A DNA stretch of 64,000 nt from Aureococcus anophagefferens. Lineage: Eukaryota; Sar; Pelagophyceae; Pelagomonadales; Pelagomonadaceae. Of the stretch, positions 38,071 to 47,881 are shown piece after piece. Both the position numbers and the translations under genes were made by a program. Location: NCBI RefSeq assembly GCF_000186865.1, contig NW_008705590.1, forward strand, positions 402,341-466,340, written 5' to 3'. Under the pieces are notes generated by a model that was not told the DNA's origin, made no database searches, and was given only the letters and a program-made list of their open reading frames with translations. Within the stretch, counting starts at the first letter, position 1. Every line of letters begins with the position of its first letter.

Positions 38071-40707
38071 TTATTTGGCGGGGCCGGGGGGCGCCGGCGG
38101 CGTCGCGATGCCCGCGAGGCTGCCGCGCGCCGGCGGGTCGCGGACGAAGCGCCGCGCGCGGTCGGCGACGTGCGCCATCGCGGCGCGCGCCTTCGCGTTG
38201 TTCACCGTCGCTTCGATGGCCCGGTCGAGGTACGCGAGCGCCGGGACGACCGCGTCCGAGAGCGCGGCGTCCGCGGCCTCGGACGCGCCGGGGACGAAGG
38301 GCGCCGCGCCGCCGGCGGTCCTCTGCTTGCACCCCTGCAGGAAGTAGCAGAGCTCCGACGCAGCCCGCGCGTTGGGCGAGGGCCCGCCGACCGAGAGGCG
38401 CTCCGCGACCGCGCGGCTCAGGAGCGTCTCCGCGAAGGCGGCCCAATTCACGGGGACGGGGTCGCTCCTCGTGACGAGCTCAAAGTCCCGCGCCGCCGCG
38501 GCGTAGTCCCTGGCCTCGAGGTTGGCCTCGGCGCGCAGGTAGGCGACGGTGCGGGTCGCCTCGTGGGTCGCCTCGCGGGTCGCCGCGTCGCCGACGCCGC
38601 GTCGCGCGGTCGCCGCGAGCTCCGCGTCCGTGCGGTCGAGCGCCGCGGCGGCGGCCGCGCGGAAGTCGGGCGCGGGGCCCGGGGCGCCCGCGAAGGCCGC
38701 GCTCGCGCGCGCCCACCACGTCGCGCCGCCGCTTCCGGCGCCGGGCGCGCACGCGGCGGCGAACTCCGCGCGCCACGCCGCCGCGCTCCGCGGCGCGTAG
38801 GGATCGTACTTCGTGTGGAAGTTGGAGACGTAGGCCTCCGGCTTCACGTCGTAGAACGCCGCGCACCGGTCGCGCCGCGCCGCCGCGCCGCTCCGCAGGT
38901 CCTGCAGGAGGCCGCCCGCGATCGCCACGACCGCGACGGCGGCGACCGCGGCCGAGCCCCAGCGCTGGCACTTCTGGCCCGCCGCGAGCGCCTCGTCGAG
39001 CGCGGCGTCGTCGTCCCGCGCCGCGGCCTTGGGCGGCGACCGGACCTTCCGCGGCGTCCGGGCCTTGCGCGCGCCGCCGCCGCCGCGCGTCGCCGGCGGC
39101 GGCGTCGCGGGCGACGCGGGCGACGGCGGCGGCGGCGCGGTCGCGGCGCCGGCGACGGCCAGCGACGGCAGCGACGCCGCGCGCGCGGCCGGCGCCGGCG
39201 GCGCGAGCGCGGCGAGCGCCGCCGCGGACCGGTGCCGGCGCTTCGACCGGGCCGTCACCCAGGCGTCGGGCGGTGGCCGCGGCGCGGGCGCCGGGAACGG
39301 CGCGTCCAGGGACGCCTCCGTGACGCCGGAGACGAAGGAGACCTCCGACGGCCCGCGCCGGTGGCCGCGGTCCGGCGCCTCGGCCTCCGGGGGCAGCGAC
39401 GCGATGGTCCGGGTCCCGGCCTCGGACGCCGCGGCGTCCGCGGGGTCCGAGGGCAGGGACGCGAAGGTCCCGGCCTCCGAGGCCGTGACCCGCGCCTCCT
39501 CCTCCGCGACGGCGGCCGCGGAGTCGCCGGAGTCGCCGGAGTTCGGCTCCGACGGGCGCCGCGGGTGCCCGGAGAAGGACGCCTCCGTGACGCCGGAGAC
39601 GACGGAGATCTCCGACGGCTGCCGCAGGTGGCCCGGCTCCGGCGCGGGCGCCGCGGGCTCGACCGACGGCGTCGGGCACGCCGAGCTCGCCGCGGCCGAC
39701 GGCGTCGTCGCCGCGGAGCTCGCCGCCGCGGCCGCGGGCCCCGACTTCTCGGACGCGAGGGCCGACGTCTCGGACGCGACGGACCAGGTGCCGGCCTCGG
39801 AGGACGCCGTGACCTCCGGCGGCGCGGCCGCGGCCGCGCGCGCGGCCGCGGACCACGCCGAGAGCCGCGACGCGGCCTCGGAGCCCGTGACCTCGCGCGC
39901 CGGCGGGCCGTCCGCGCAGCCGCAGGGCACGCGGCGGCCGCGCCAGCCGTCGAGGAGCGCCGCGGCGGGCGCGCCCTGGGCCCGCAGCACCTCCGCGAGC
40001 ACCTCGGCCCGGAGGCCGTCGCCCATGCCCCGGTCCTCGAGGCGCTCGCAGAGGCCCTCGAGCGCGACGTCCGTGCCCGCGTCGCGCGGGTCCGCGGGCC
40101 GGTCGGCGCAGAGGCAGGACGCGCAGCCGCAGCGGCAGGCGTAGCGCCGCACGGCGCCCCCGGCGAGCAGGGCCTCGACGACGCCCGCGAGCGACGCCGG
40201 CGCGGGGAACGCGACGCCGTCGCGCTCGACGCCCGCGGCCTCGAGCGCGGCGTCGACGGCGGACGCGGCCGCGGGGCGCAGGAGGTGGAAGGTCGCCGTC
40301 GCCTTGGCGAAGTCCGCCTCGTAGCGCTCGACGAAGAGGCCCGCGGACTCGAGCGCGCGGCTCGCGACGTCGACGCACCCGGAGCAGCGGACGTCGCCGA
40401 CGACGACGGCCGCGAGCGCCGCCTCGGCCGCGGCGGACGCCGGGGACGCCGGCGGGGACGCCGGGGGGCTCCGGGGGGGCGCCGGGGGGAGTTTGAGCGG
40501 GTCGAACAGGGGCGGCGTGGGGGGCCGCTCCTCTTTCGATTCGTCGACGCCGATCTCGTCGACGGGCGCGGCGTCGAGGGCCCGCCACGCCTCCAGGGGG
40601 CGCGAGGGCGCCTCCGGCGCGTCGTCGGCGCTCCAGTGCTTCGGGCCCGATTTTTTTGTGCGTCGACGAGTCATCAGGATCGTGTACAATGCTCGCCCGG
40701 TCGGCAT
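38071..40707 (-). CDS. HMA-like / Cys-rich N-terminus, single-TM, TPR-like C-terminus protein
   Basis: 878 residues from ATG 40707 (ATG 40674 is an alternative). Residues ~95-160 resemble a heavy-metal-associated ferredoxin fold: VVVGDVRCSGCVDVASRALE has the CxxC metal pair. A second Cys cluster is YACRCGCASCLCADR (~215-230). The middle is Ser/Ala/Glu low complexity with imperfect repeats of a phosphorylatable unit (PSEISVVSGVTEASFSG and PSEVSFVSGVTEASLDA). One TM helix is GSAAVAAVAVVAIAGGLLQD (~630). The C-terminal ~240 residues are helical and TPR-like (TVAYLRAEANLEARDYAAAA). Possibly a membrane metal-binding scaffold. No known architecture matches. Confidence 0.65.
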   Translation of the reverse strand: MPTGRALYTILMTRRRTKKSGPKHWSADDAPEAPSRPLEAWRALDAAPVDEIGVDESKEERPPTPPLFDPLKLPPAPPRSPPASPPASPASAAAEAALAAVVVGDVRCSGCVDVASRALESAGLFVERYEADFAKATATFHLLRPAAASAVDAALEAAGVERDGVAFPAPASLAGVVEALLAGGAVRRYACRCGCASCLCADRPADPRDAGTDVALEGLCERLEDRGMGDGLRAEVLAEVLRAQGAPAAALLDGWRGRRVPCGCADGPPAREVTGSEAASRLSAWSAAARAAAAAPPEVTASSEAGTWSVASETSALASEKSGPAAAAASSAATTPSAAASSACPTPSVEPAAPAPEPGHLRQPSEISVVSGVTEASFSGHPRRPSEPNSGDSGDSAAAVAEEEARVTASEAGTFASLPSDPADAAASEAGTRTIASLPPEAEAPDRGHRRGPSEVSFVSGVTEASLDAPFPAPAPRPPPDAWVTARSKRRHRSAAALAALAPPAPAARAASLPSLAVAGAATAPPPPSPASPATPPPATRGGGGARKARTPRKVRSPPKAAARDDDAALDEALAAGQKCQRWGSAAVAAVAVVAIAGGLLQDLRSGAAARRDRCAAFYDVKPEAYVSNFHTKYDPYAPRSAAAWRAEFAAACAPGAGSGGATWWARASAAFAGAPGPAPDFRAAAAAALDRTDAELAATARRGVGDAATREATHEATRTVAYLRAEANLEARDYAAAARDFELVTRSDPVPVNWAAFAETLLSRAVAERLSVGGPSPNARAASELCYFLQGCKQRTAGGAAPFVPGASEAADAALSDAVVPALAYLDRAIEATVNNAKARAAMAHVADRARRFVRDPPARGSLAGIATPPAPPGPAK

Positions 40708-40925
40708 TTTTTACCGCAATAGCGCACGCCGCGCGCGCCGAGGCTCGAGCTTCGGACAATATCTTTTTGCGCAACAGCCCGCGCGAGCCTCGCGCGGCCA
40801 AGCCGACGTCGTCGCGGCGGGTTACGGCGCGGCAGCCGTTTAGAGTACACGTGTAGGGGTCTAAAATATCGGCGGTACCGCCCCGCCGTGAACCACCAGC
40901 TGAGCGCACGACTTAAAATTTTTTT

Positions 40926-42191
40926 TTACCGATGCGGCACGTTGTCCCCGCCCGCCTCGGCGTCCGGGAGGGCCACGTCGACGCAGTCCGTCGGCCCGGC
41001 GAGCCCCGCGGGGCAGCAGTCGAAGGCCGGCCGGTGCTTCGTGTGCGTCAGGAAGGGCGCGCCGGCGCCGCGCGGGCCCGGCCGGCCCTTGGCGGGCACG
41101 GCGCGGAAGGCCGGGAGCGCGTCGCCGCCGCACGTGCCCGGCCGCGGCGCCGTCGGCGCCATGGGGAACATGAGGAAGTGGGGGAACTCGAGGAGCAGGT
41201 CCTCGCGGAGGTGGTGGAGGCCCGCGCCGCGCGCGCCCGCGGCTTTGCGGAGGAACTGGGGCCAGGCGGCCTTCACGTAGTCGAAGACGACGACGCGCCG
41301 CGCGTGCTTGTAGGTCAGCAGGCTCCCGGACGAGTAGTTGCGGCTCACGTAGTCCAGGAGCCGCCCGTCGTAGGCCAGCCGCGGCGCGTCGACGCTCCAG
41401 AGCGTGAAGAGCGCGTGCCAGAGCACGAGCTGGTCCTTGTCGCCGCACCGGTCCGTCCACCAGAGCTCGAGGAGCGCGCGCGCCCAGTCGCCGCGCCGCA
41501 CCATGAGCACGGCCGCGTTGACGAAGACCTGGTAGTGCTCCGTGCCCGCGGCGACGTCGACGCCGGCGCCGAGGAAGGCGAAGTAGCACTCGAGGAGGCC
41601 CGGCCGGAGGAAGCTCGCCCGCGTGACGACGGCGTCCGCGTCGAGCACGAGCACCTCGTCGACGCCCGCGCGCTCGAGGGCCGCGTGGACGGCGACGGCC
41701 TTGATCCAGTGGTTGCTCGCGCGGCCGAGCGCGCACCGCGGGCTCGGCGCGACGGTCGCGTCGATGTCGCCGAGGAAGAGGAGGAAGTCGACGCGCTCGC
41801 GGCCGCAGTAGCAGAGCTTGTTCCAGACGTAGAGCGCCCATGGCCGCAGGTACGCGGCGTCCGTGGCGATCGTCAGCAGCGCGGTCCGCTTCCCGACGTC
41901 GTCGTAGCGCCGCGCGCAGAGCAGCGGCGCCGCGCCCGGCGCGGCGCCGCCGTCGCCGCCGCCGTCGCCGAGGATCGTCTCGCGGCGCCCGCTCGCGGCG
42001 ACGAGGTGCAGCGTCCGCGCGCCAAAGTCCTCCTCGAGGGCGCAGCCGAGCTCCACGGCCGGCCACGGCGCGCCGCCCAGCGCCGTCGCGTTCGCCTGCC
42101 ACGGCCGCGTCGCGTTGCGCACCCTGCCGTGCCGCCGCCGCGCGACGACGACGGGTATGACGAGCAGAGCCCACCGCGCGGCGACCATCAT
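40926..42191 (-). CDS. Type II membrane glycosyltransferase (GT-A, DXD)
   Basis: 421 residues from ATG 42191 (a second ATG follows at once). N-terminal signal-anchor MMVAARWALLVIPVVVARRR. The lumenal domain has LLTIATDAAYLRPWALYVWN, then VDEVLVLDADAVVTRAS, whose DAD is the metal-binding DXD, then VFVNAAVLMVRRGDWARALL and DKDQLVLWHALFTLW, which resemble GT34/GT77-like Golgi glycosyltransferases. A C-terminal HTKHRPAFDCCP region is present. Probably Golgi glycan synthesis. Donor and acceptor unknown. Confidence 0.7.
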   Translation of the reverse strand: MMVAARWALLVIPVVVARRRHGRVRNATRPWQANATALGGAPWPAVELGCALEEDFGARTLHLVAASGRRETILGDGGGDGGAAPGAAPLLCARRYDDVGKRTALLTIATDAAYLRPWALYVWNKLCYCGRERVDFLLFLGDIDATVAPSPRCALGRASNHWIKAVAVHAALERAGVDEVLVLDADAVVTRASFLRPGLLECYFAFLGAGVDVAAGTEHYQVFVNAAVLMVRRGDWARALLELWWTDRCGDKDQLVLWHALFTLWSVDAPRLAYDGRLLDYVSRNYSSGSLLTYKHARRVVVFDYVKAAWPQFLRKAAGARGAGLHHLREDLLLEFPHFLMFPMAPTAPRPGTCGGDALPAFRAVPAKGRPGPRGAGAPFLTHTKHRPAFDCCPAGLAGPTDCVDVALPDAEAGGDNVPHR

Positions 42192-42345
42192 CGATCACCA
42201 AAGCAATCTGAAGACTGTGGCCCGCTGCGAGGCGCATCGCAATTAATCAACAAAGCCAACGATGAAGGGCATCTTTCCTTTCAACGAGCCGTATACGCGG
42301 GCCGAGAGAGAGAGCAAGCTCGGCGTGTATAGCGTCGCCTCGTTA

Positions 42346-43548
42346 TCACACGAAGGACTTCTTCTCGTCGGCGCCCTTGAGGCGGTCGCCGCCGAGCTTG
42401 TTGCCGACGGCGTGCATGGCCGAGGACGACGAGCCGAAGTACTCGCTGCCGCTCCAGACGACGAAGCGGCCGTGCTTCCAGACGCCGTCGCGGCACTTGC
42501 CGTTGCGCGTGCGCGTCGTGCCCGCGCCGTGCTTCTCGTTGCTCTTCCAGTGGCCCTCGTGCTTCTCGCCGCTGGGCTCGAGGAAGACGCCGAAGCCCGT
42601 CCGCGCGCCGTCCTCCCACTGCCCCTCGTACTTGGTGTTGTTGCCCCAGTAGTACGTGCCGACGCCGTGGAAGCGGTTCCGGCGCCACTCGCCGTCGTAG
42701 GTGTCCTTGGACTTGTAGTAGACCACGGAGCCCTGGCCCGACTTGTAGCCGGCCTCGAAGTTGCCGCGGTACTTGGCGAAGGGCGTCCGGTACGTGCCGA
42801 GGCCGTGGAACGCGTCGTCGGCGAAGGCGCCCTCGTAGACCGTGCCGTCCTCCCAGGTCTCCTTGCCCTCGCCGTGGCGCTTCGACCGCCGCCACTCGCC
42901 CTCGTAGACGCGCTGCCGCTGCTTGCCCGGCCGCCGCTTGTACGTGTAGACGCCCGCGCCGTGGCGCATGCCGTTGCGGAACGCGCCCTCGTAGACGTCG
43001 CCCGTCGGGAAGACGCACTTCCCGTGGCCGTGGCGCACGCCGTCGTCGAGCTGGCCCTCGTACTTGCCCGCGCGCGCGAGGTGCGCCGGCGGCGGCTCGG
43101 GCAGCTCGCCGTTGTAGGCCTTGTTCGGGAACTCGTCGGCGGGCTTGCCCTTGGACGACCCGCGGCGGTGGCCCTTGCGGCTCGGCGAGCCGTCCTTCTT
43201 CTTCTTCGAGGGCTCCTTGAGGTTCGCGCCGCAGCCGGCGCAGAAGTTCGCGTCGTCGCCGTAGGGCCGGTCGCACTGGTGGCACTTTTTTTCCCGCGGC
43301 TTCGCCGGCGACGTCTCCGCGGGCGCGCTCGGCGGCTGCACGACGCGGCCGATCTCCTGGTAGACCATCTTCTCCATCTTCATGCCGATGGCCTTGCTCT
43401 TCGCCGCGCCCGACACCTTCTCGAGGCCCGCGCCGGCGGCGGCGGCGAAGGAGATGTCCAGGTTCGCCTTCTGCGCGGGCGCCGGCGACGACGCGTCGAA
43501 GGCGCCGCCCTTGCTCGACCCGCTGCCCACGGAGAGGTCGTCGGTCAT
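42346..43548 (-). CDS. MORN-repeat protein with zinc ribbon
   Basis: 400 residues from ATG 43548. Residues ~88-112 form a CxxC...CxxC zinc ribbon (KCHQCDRPYGDDANFCAGCG). A Lys/Ser-rich linker follows. From ~160 to ~375 there are about nine MORN repeats of the YEGxxxxGxxHGxG type (YEGQLDDGVRHGHGKCVF, YEGAFRNGMRHGAGVYTY, YDGEWRRNRFHGVGTYYW, YEGQWEDGARTGFGVFLE). MORN proteins lie at membranes or on axonemal and cytoskeletal structures. No kinase domain is attached, unlike plant PIP5Ks. Confidence 0.88.
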   Translation of the reverse strand: MTDDLSVGSGSSKGGAFDASSPAPAQKANLDISFAAAAGAGLEKVSGAAKSKAIGMKMEKMVYQEIGRVVQPPSAPAETSPAKPREKKCHQCDRPYGDDANFCAGCGANLKEPSKKKKDGSPSRKGHRRGSSKGKPADEFPNKAYNGELPEPPPAHLARAGKYEGQLDDGVRHGHGKCVFPTGDVYEGAFRNGMRHGAGVYTYKRRPGKQRQRVYEGEWRRSKRHGEGKETWEDGTVYEGAFADDAFHGLGTYRTPFAKYRGNFEAGYKSGQGSVVYYKSKDTYDGEWRRNRFHGVGTYYWGNNTKYEGQWEDGARTGFGVFLEPSGEKHEGHWKSNEKHGAGTTRTRNGKCRDGVWKHGRFVVWSGSEYFGSSSSAMHAVGNKLGGDRLKGADEKKSFV

Positions 43549-43662
43549 GGTCTCGATCTATTGGCGGCCAGCCGAACGATCGAAACCAAATGATGCTCGA
43601 GCTAACGATCGAGGTCCATCGAGGCGCTGGGCAGCCCAATTAGAAATTAACTAGGCCCTATA

Positions 43663-43674
43663 TTGAACGTTCAA
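43663..43674. promoter_or_regulatory. 12-bp palindrome upstream of a start codon
   Basis: TTGAACGTTCAA, a perfect palindrome 28 bp before the ATG at 43702 and followed by a half-repeat GTTCAA at 43680-43685. It sits in a short AT-rich leader between divergent genes and could be a protein-binding site. No family assigned. Confidence 0.3.
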
Positions 43675-43701
43675 GAATTGTTCAAGGGGCCGCTTTTCAC
43701 G

Positions 43702-45412
43702 ATGTTCGCGCTCATCATGATCCTAGCCTCCGCGGCCTCCGCCCACGTCGTGGACCCCAAGGGCCTCGTCCGAACGCCCACGGGCGCCACGGTCGCGAAC
43801 GCGTCGAACATCAACTCCGCCCAGTCGCGCGCCGTCGTCGCCACGGGCGTCGACTCGGCGTGGGTCAAGCACCTGGGCCCCTCGGACTCCCTCGACGCCT
43901 GCGGGGCCCTCTGCGCGGCCCTCTCCGCCGCCAACGGCACGGCCTGCCGGAGCTACACGCGCTACGCCGACGCGCACGCCAACGAGACGCTCCGGGGCAA
44001 ATGCTACGGCCACGTCGACCGCGCGTGGCTGCCCCTCGCGCAGGACCACGTCGACGCGGGCATCCTCGACCTGCCCTGCGCCTCGGCCCTCGACTGCAGC
44101 CTCAACGGCGCCTGCGTCGCGCCGTCGGACCTGCCGCATCCCGTCTGCGAGTGCGACGGCGGCTGGACGGGCCCCCGCTGCGAGTCGCTCGACTTCGAGG
44201 ACGTCGACGGCGCCGTCCTGGGCTTCGACCCCGTGGAGGGCGGCGCGAACATGTCGAGCTGGGGCGGGGGCATCCTCCAGATCGACGGCACCTGGCACCT
44301 CTGGGCCTCGGAGCTCGCGAACCACTGCGGCATCTCGTCGTACACAGGGCAGCAAAAGAGAGCGAAATTCCCAACTTCAAAGGCTCCGATCTCGGCCATT
44401 TTCCACTCGTTTTGGCTGACTTTTGGACGAGCGATCATCTCTCGGAACGGTCTCGAAGCGTGGATGCTGTTTCCGGAACGCGCGCGCGCGGAACACTCAC
44501 GTTGAAGCGACGTTGAATCACTCTTGTGCTGCCCAGGTCGTACATCCTCAACTCGGGCGTCGTCCACGCGACGGCGGCGGACGTCGCCGGGCCCTACGTC
44601 AAGGACGGCGCCGCGGGCTACGTCATCCCGCCCTTCGCCCACGAGCCCGTGGTGTCGCGCGCGCCGACGGGCGAAATCGTCCTCGTCGCGGTCGCGGGGC
44701 AATTGAACGCGTCGTTCCCGAGCTGCGACTGCGTCGACGGCACGACGGTCGCCGGCTGCGGCTGCGGCGCCATCCCGGGCAACGACTGCCACCCCCAGGT
44801 GCCCACGCTGCTCTTCGCCGACGGACCCGCGGGCCCCTGGACGAGCCGGCCGCTCTTCCCCGACGCGACGCGCGGGGAGAACCCGAGCGTCTGGATCGCG
44901 CGCGGCTCCGGCGTCGTATGCGCGCGCGTCGAAAAGGGGGGAGGTCGCCCCATAGGTCCAACGGCAGCGCCTACGGCATGTCGCGCGGCGGCTCCATGTC
45001 CGCGTTCGCGGCCGACTGGCGGAACGCGTCGGCGTGGGTCCACGGCGTCGAGGGCGCGAGCGGCCTGCCCGGCAAGCCCGACGTCGAGGACCCCTTCATC
45101 TACCAGGACGGCGAGGACCGCTTCCACGCGCTCCTCCACAACCTCGAGGGGCCCCACATGGGCGCGGACCCCATGCTCGTGGGCGTCCACGCGTTCAGCG
45201 AGGACGGCCTCGCCTGGCACTACGGCGGCCTCGCCTACACGAACGTCGTCCGGCTCGCGGACAACACGTCGGCGACCTTCAACCGCCGCGAGCGGCCCCA
45301 CCTCGTCTTCGGCGAGGGCGACGCCGCGCGGCGGCCGCTCGCGCTCGCGACGAGCGCGGAGGCCCGGGGCGCCGGCGACCGGAGCTTCACGCTCGTCCAG
45401 GCCCTCCGCTAA
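43702..45412 (+). CDS. Secreted EGF + GH43/GH32-like beta-propeller glycosidase-type protein
   Basis: Start ATG 43702 with signal peptide MFALIMILASAASA (upstream TTG ignored). Exon 1 ends 44336 and exon 2 starts 44537, flanking an introner. Splicing gives CGIS|SYILNSGVV. A second discontinuity near 44905-44955 shifts frame (…NPSVWIARGSG to SNGSAYGMSRGGSMS); the stretch ending CCCATAG at 44955 looks like a short intron with an uncertain, possibly GC, donor. An EGF-like domain lies at ~130-165 (CSLNGACV, then CECDGGWTGPRCE). After it is a five-bladed propeller-like fold (DGTWHLWASELANHCG, then HEPVVSRAPTGEIVLVAVAG, VEDPFIYQDGEDRFHALLH) as in GH43/GH32 enzymes. Likely extracellular glycan binding or cleavage. 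Catalytic acids not assigned. Confidence 0.78.
44345..44536 (+). mobile_element. Introner element, family A (copy A2)
   Basis: 192 bp; begins CAGGGCAGCAAAAGAG and ends CTTGTGCTGCCCAG. Perfect 8-bp duplication GTCGTACA (44337-44344 and 44537-44544). The intron is 44337-44536, 200 bp, in phase 2. Donor GT comes from the target copy and acceptor CAG from the element. It differs from A3 at only a handful of positions. Confidence 0.95.
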
Positions 45413-45413
45413 G

Positions 45414-47663
45414 TTAGGACAGGGACCGCACGAGGCGGTCGTCGCGGAAGAGCGCCGCGCGGTCCGCGGGCGTGGACCCGGAGACCGTCGTCTTCCGCTT
45501 GTCCGCGCCGGCCTCGAGGAGGATCGTCACCATGCCGTAGAGGCCCCGGCTCGCGCAGAGGTGGAGCGGCGTCGACCCGTCGCGCTTGACGGCGTCGACC
45601 TCCGCGCCGCGCGCGAGGAGCGCCTCCGCGACGGGGAGCGCGTTCGTCCACGCGGCCACGTGCAGCGGCGAGTCGCCGTCGAGCGTCCGCGCCGTCGCGT
45701 CCGCGCCGGCATCCAACAGCGCCTCCGTCGCCTCGCGGCTGCCCACGGCCGCCGCGAGGTGCAGCGGCGTCGACCCGTCGGTCGTGCGCGCGTCGACGAC
45801 GGCCGGCGCGCGGCCGACGACGTCGAGGAGCGCCCGCAGCGCGTCGAGGCGCTTGTGGCGCACGGCGAGGTGGACGCAGGTCTCGTGGCAGCCGCCCCGC
45901 TGGGGCAGGGCCGGGTCCGCGCCCGCGCGGAGCAGCGCCGCGAGCGCGCGCGCCTTCCCGCGCTCCGCGGCGACGTGCGCCGGCGCGAGGCCCCGGCGGC
46001 TGTAGGCGTCCGGGTCCGCGCCCCCGGCGACCAGGTCGGGCACGAGGGGCGCGGGGTCGAAGTCCGGCGGCCGCGCGCAGCCCACGACGCGGTGGAGCGG
46101 CGAGAAGCGCTCGACGTAGTCGCGGCGGTCCGCGTAGGGCGTCGCGGCGTCCTCGGGCGCGACGCCGCGCGCGCGCGGCGCCGCGCCGTCGAGGGGCGCG
46201 CGCGCCGCGGCCGCGAGGAGCGCGCGCGCGGCGTCGACGGCCCCGCGGCTGCAGGCGACGTGGAGCGGCGTCGACCCGTGCTCGTCGCGGCGGTGCGGGT
46301 CCGCGCCCGCCCTCAACAGCGCGTCGACGATGCCCGGCCGGCCCGGCAGCGGGCTCAGCGCGCAGTGGTGCAGGGGCGTCGAGTCCGCCGCGGCGACGAG
46401 GCGCGTCGGCGGCGCGGCGTCGACGGGGCTCGCGCCCCTGGACCGCGCGTTCGCGTCCGCGCCGCGGTCCAGTAAGAGCGCGACGACGGCCCGCGACGCG
46501 CCCGCGGCCGCGAGGTGGAGCGGCAGCGCGCCGTCGCGGAGCGACGGCCCGTCGAGGGGGAACCGGAAATCGCCGAGCAGCGCCGCGCAGCACCGCGCCG
46601 CGCCGTTCAGCGCCGCCGCGTGGAGCAGGCCGTCGCCGCCGAGCGCGTCGACGCGGAGCTCGTGGAGCACGCGATGCTCGCCGACGGGCCGCAGCGCGTC
46701 GAGCATCGCGTCGGCGTCGTCCCGGCGGAGCGCGGCGACGGCGCCGCGCGCGGCCCGGAGCCGCGCGGCCGCCTCCTCGGCGCCGGGCGCGGCGGCGTCG
46801 GCCGACGACCGCGGCGACGCCCGGGGGCTCGTCGACGGCGGCGCGGGCGCGGGCGCGGGCCGCGGCGACCCCGGCGACGGCGGCGACCCGGGCTGGCCCG
46901 CGCCGCGGCGCGAGCCGCGGCCCGCGGCGCGCGCGAGCTGGAGCGCGCGCCGCTGCTGCGCGTGGAGCCGCCCGAGGATGGCGGCCCAGTGCTGCATCTC
47001 CGGCACGTCGCGCGCGTGGTCCGCCAGCGCGCTCACGAGGTGCGGCCGCTGGAGCACGACGCGCGGCGCCGCGTGCGGCGGCACGCTCCCGAGGCCGAGG
47101 CGCGTGCGCAGCTGGGGCGAGTGCGCGAGCACGCCCGTGATGGCGCGGCAGACGACGGCCGCGCGCTCGTTGGACAGGTGCAGCGCGCCGACGCCGCCGC
47201 TCCGGGGCTGCGGCGCCGCGGCGCGCGTCGCCGCGGCCGCGGGCGCGGGCGCCGCGGGCGGGATCCACCGCTCGGGCATGGCCGGCAGGCCCCGCGCCGC
47301 GCGCCACTCGCCGATCTGGGCGCGGAGCGCGTGGTTCGGCACGAGGTTCGCGCCGCCCATCGGCTCGCGCGTCCGCGGCGACGTGTCGTGGGTCGCGAGC
47401 CACGTCGCGATGGCCGCGCGCTCGTAGGAGTGGCCGTCGTTGGCGACGACGGGGTCGCCCATCATGGACAGCGTGATGGGACAGAGGAGCTCCGGCGGCT
47501 CGTCGCCGGGGCTCGTCGCCGCCTCGGCCGGGGCTTCGGCTTCGGGAGGCTCGGGAGGCGCGTCGTAGGCGCTCGCGGCCCCCGTCGCCGACAGCGACGA
47601 CGACGAGTCGTCCGCCTCCTGCGCCATGGCGTCGCCCTCGAGGGAGGATTCGTTCGCGCCCAT
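45414..47663 (-). CDS. U-box E3 ubiquitin ligase with ankyrin repeats
   Basis: 749 residues from ATG 47663 (MGANESS; the upstream GTG is not used). U-box at ~57-125: ELLCPITLSMMGDPVVANDG, HSYERAAIATWLATHDTSP, then NLVPNHALRAQIGEW, the standard E2-binding fold lacking zinc ligands. A helical spacer (~150-290) is followed by 10-12 ankyrin repeats to the C-terminus (STPLHVACSRGAVDAARALL, STPLHLAAAVGSREATEALL, DSPLHVAAWTNALPVAEALL, STPLHLCASRGLYGMVTILL). It ubiquitinates proteins selected by the ankyrin surface. Its stop codon is one base from the stop of the convergent gene ending 45412, so the transcripts must overlap. Confidence 0.92.
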   Translation of the reverse strand: MGANESSLEGDAMAQEADDSSSSLSATGAASAYDAPPEPPEAEAPAEAATSPGDEPPELLCPITLSMMGDPVVANDGHSYERAAIATWLATHDTSPRTREPMGGANLVPNHALRAQIGEWRAARGLPAMPERWIPPAAPAPAAAATRAAAPQPRSGGVGALHLSNERAAVVCRAITGVLAHSPQLRTRLGLGSVPPHAAPRVVLQRPHLVSALADHARDVPEMQHWAAILGRLHAQQRRALQLARAAGRGSRRGAGQPGSPPSPGSPRPAPAPAPPSTSPRASPRSSADAAAPGAEEAAARLRAARGAVAALRRDDADAMLDALRPVGEHRVLHELRVDALGGDGLLHAAALNGAARCCAALLGDFRFPLDGPSLRDGALPLHLAAAGASRAVVALLLDRGADANARSRGASPVDAAPPTRLVAAADSTPLHHCALSPLPGRPGIVDALLRAGADPHRRDEHGSTPLHVACSRGAVDAARALLAAAARAPLDGAAPRARGVAPEDAATPYADRRDYVERFSPLHRVVGCARPPDFDPAPLVPDLVAGGADPDAYSRRGLAPAHVAAERGKARALAALLRAGADPALPQRGGCHETCVHLAVRHKRLDALRALLDVVGRAPAVVDARTTDGSTPLHLAAAVGSREATEALLDAGADATARTLDGDSPLHVAAWTNALPVAEALLARGAEVDAVKRDGSTPLHLCASRGLYGMVTILLEAGADKRKTTVSGSTPADRAALFRDDRLVRSLS

Positions 47664-47881
47664 GGTCACTGGCGCCGCCGGGAGCGTCGAGACTGGCCAG
47701 CTCGCATCCAGCGCCTCGCGGGCTGTGGCAGCTGAAGGTTGGCGATGCAGCGCATGGTGCAGCGCTCAGCGCGTGGGCGCCGACGTCCAGCGCCAGACGC
47801 GCGGGCCCAGCGCACGCAAAAATTAGCCGAAACCGCGAGAAACGCGCCGTTACTCGGCTCGGACGAAGGGGCGACGCGCGC

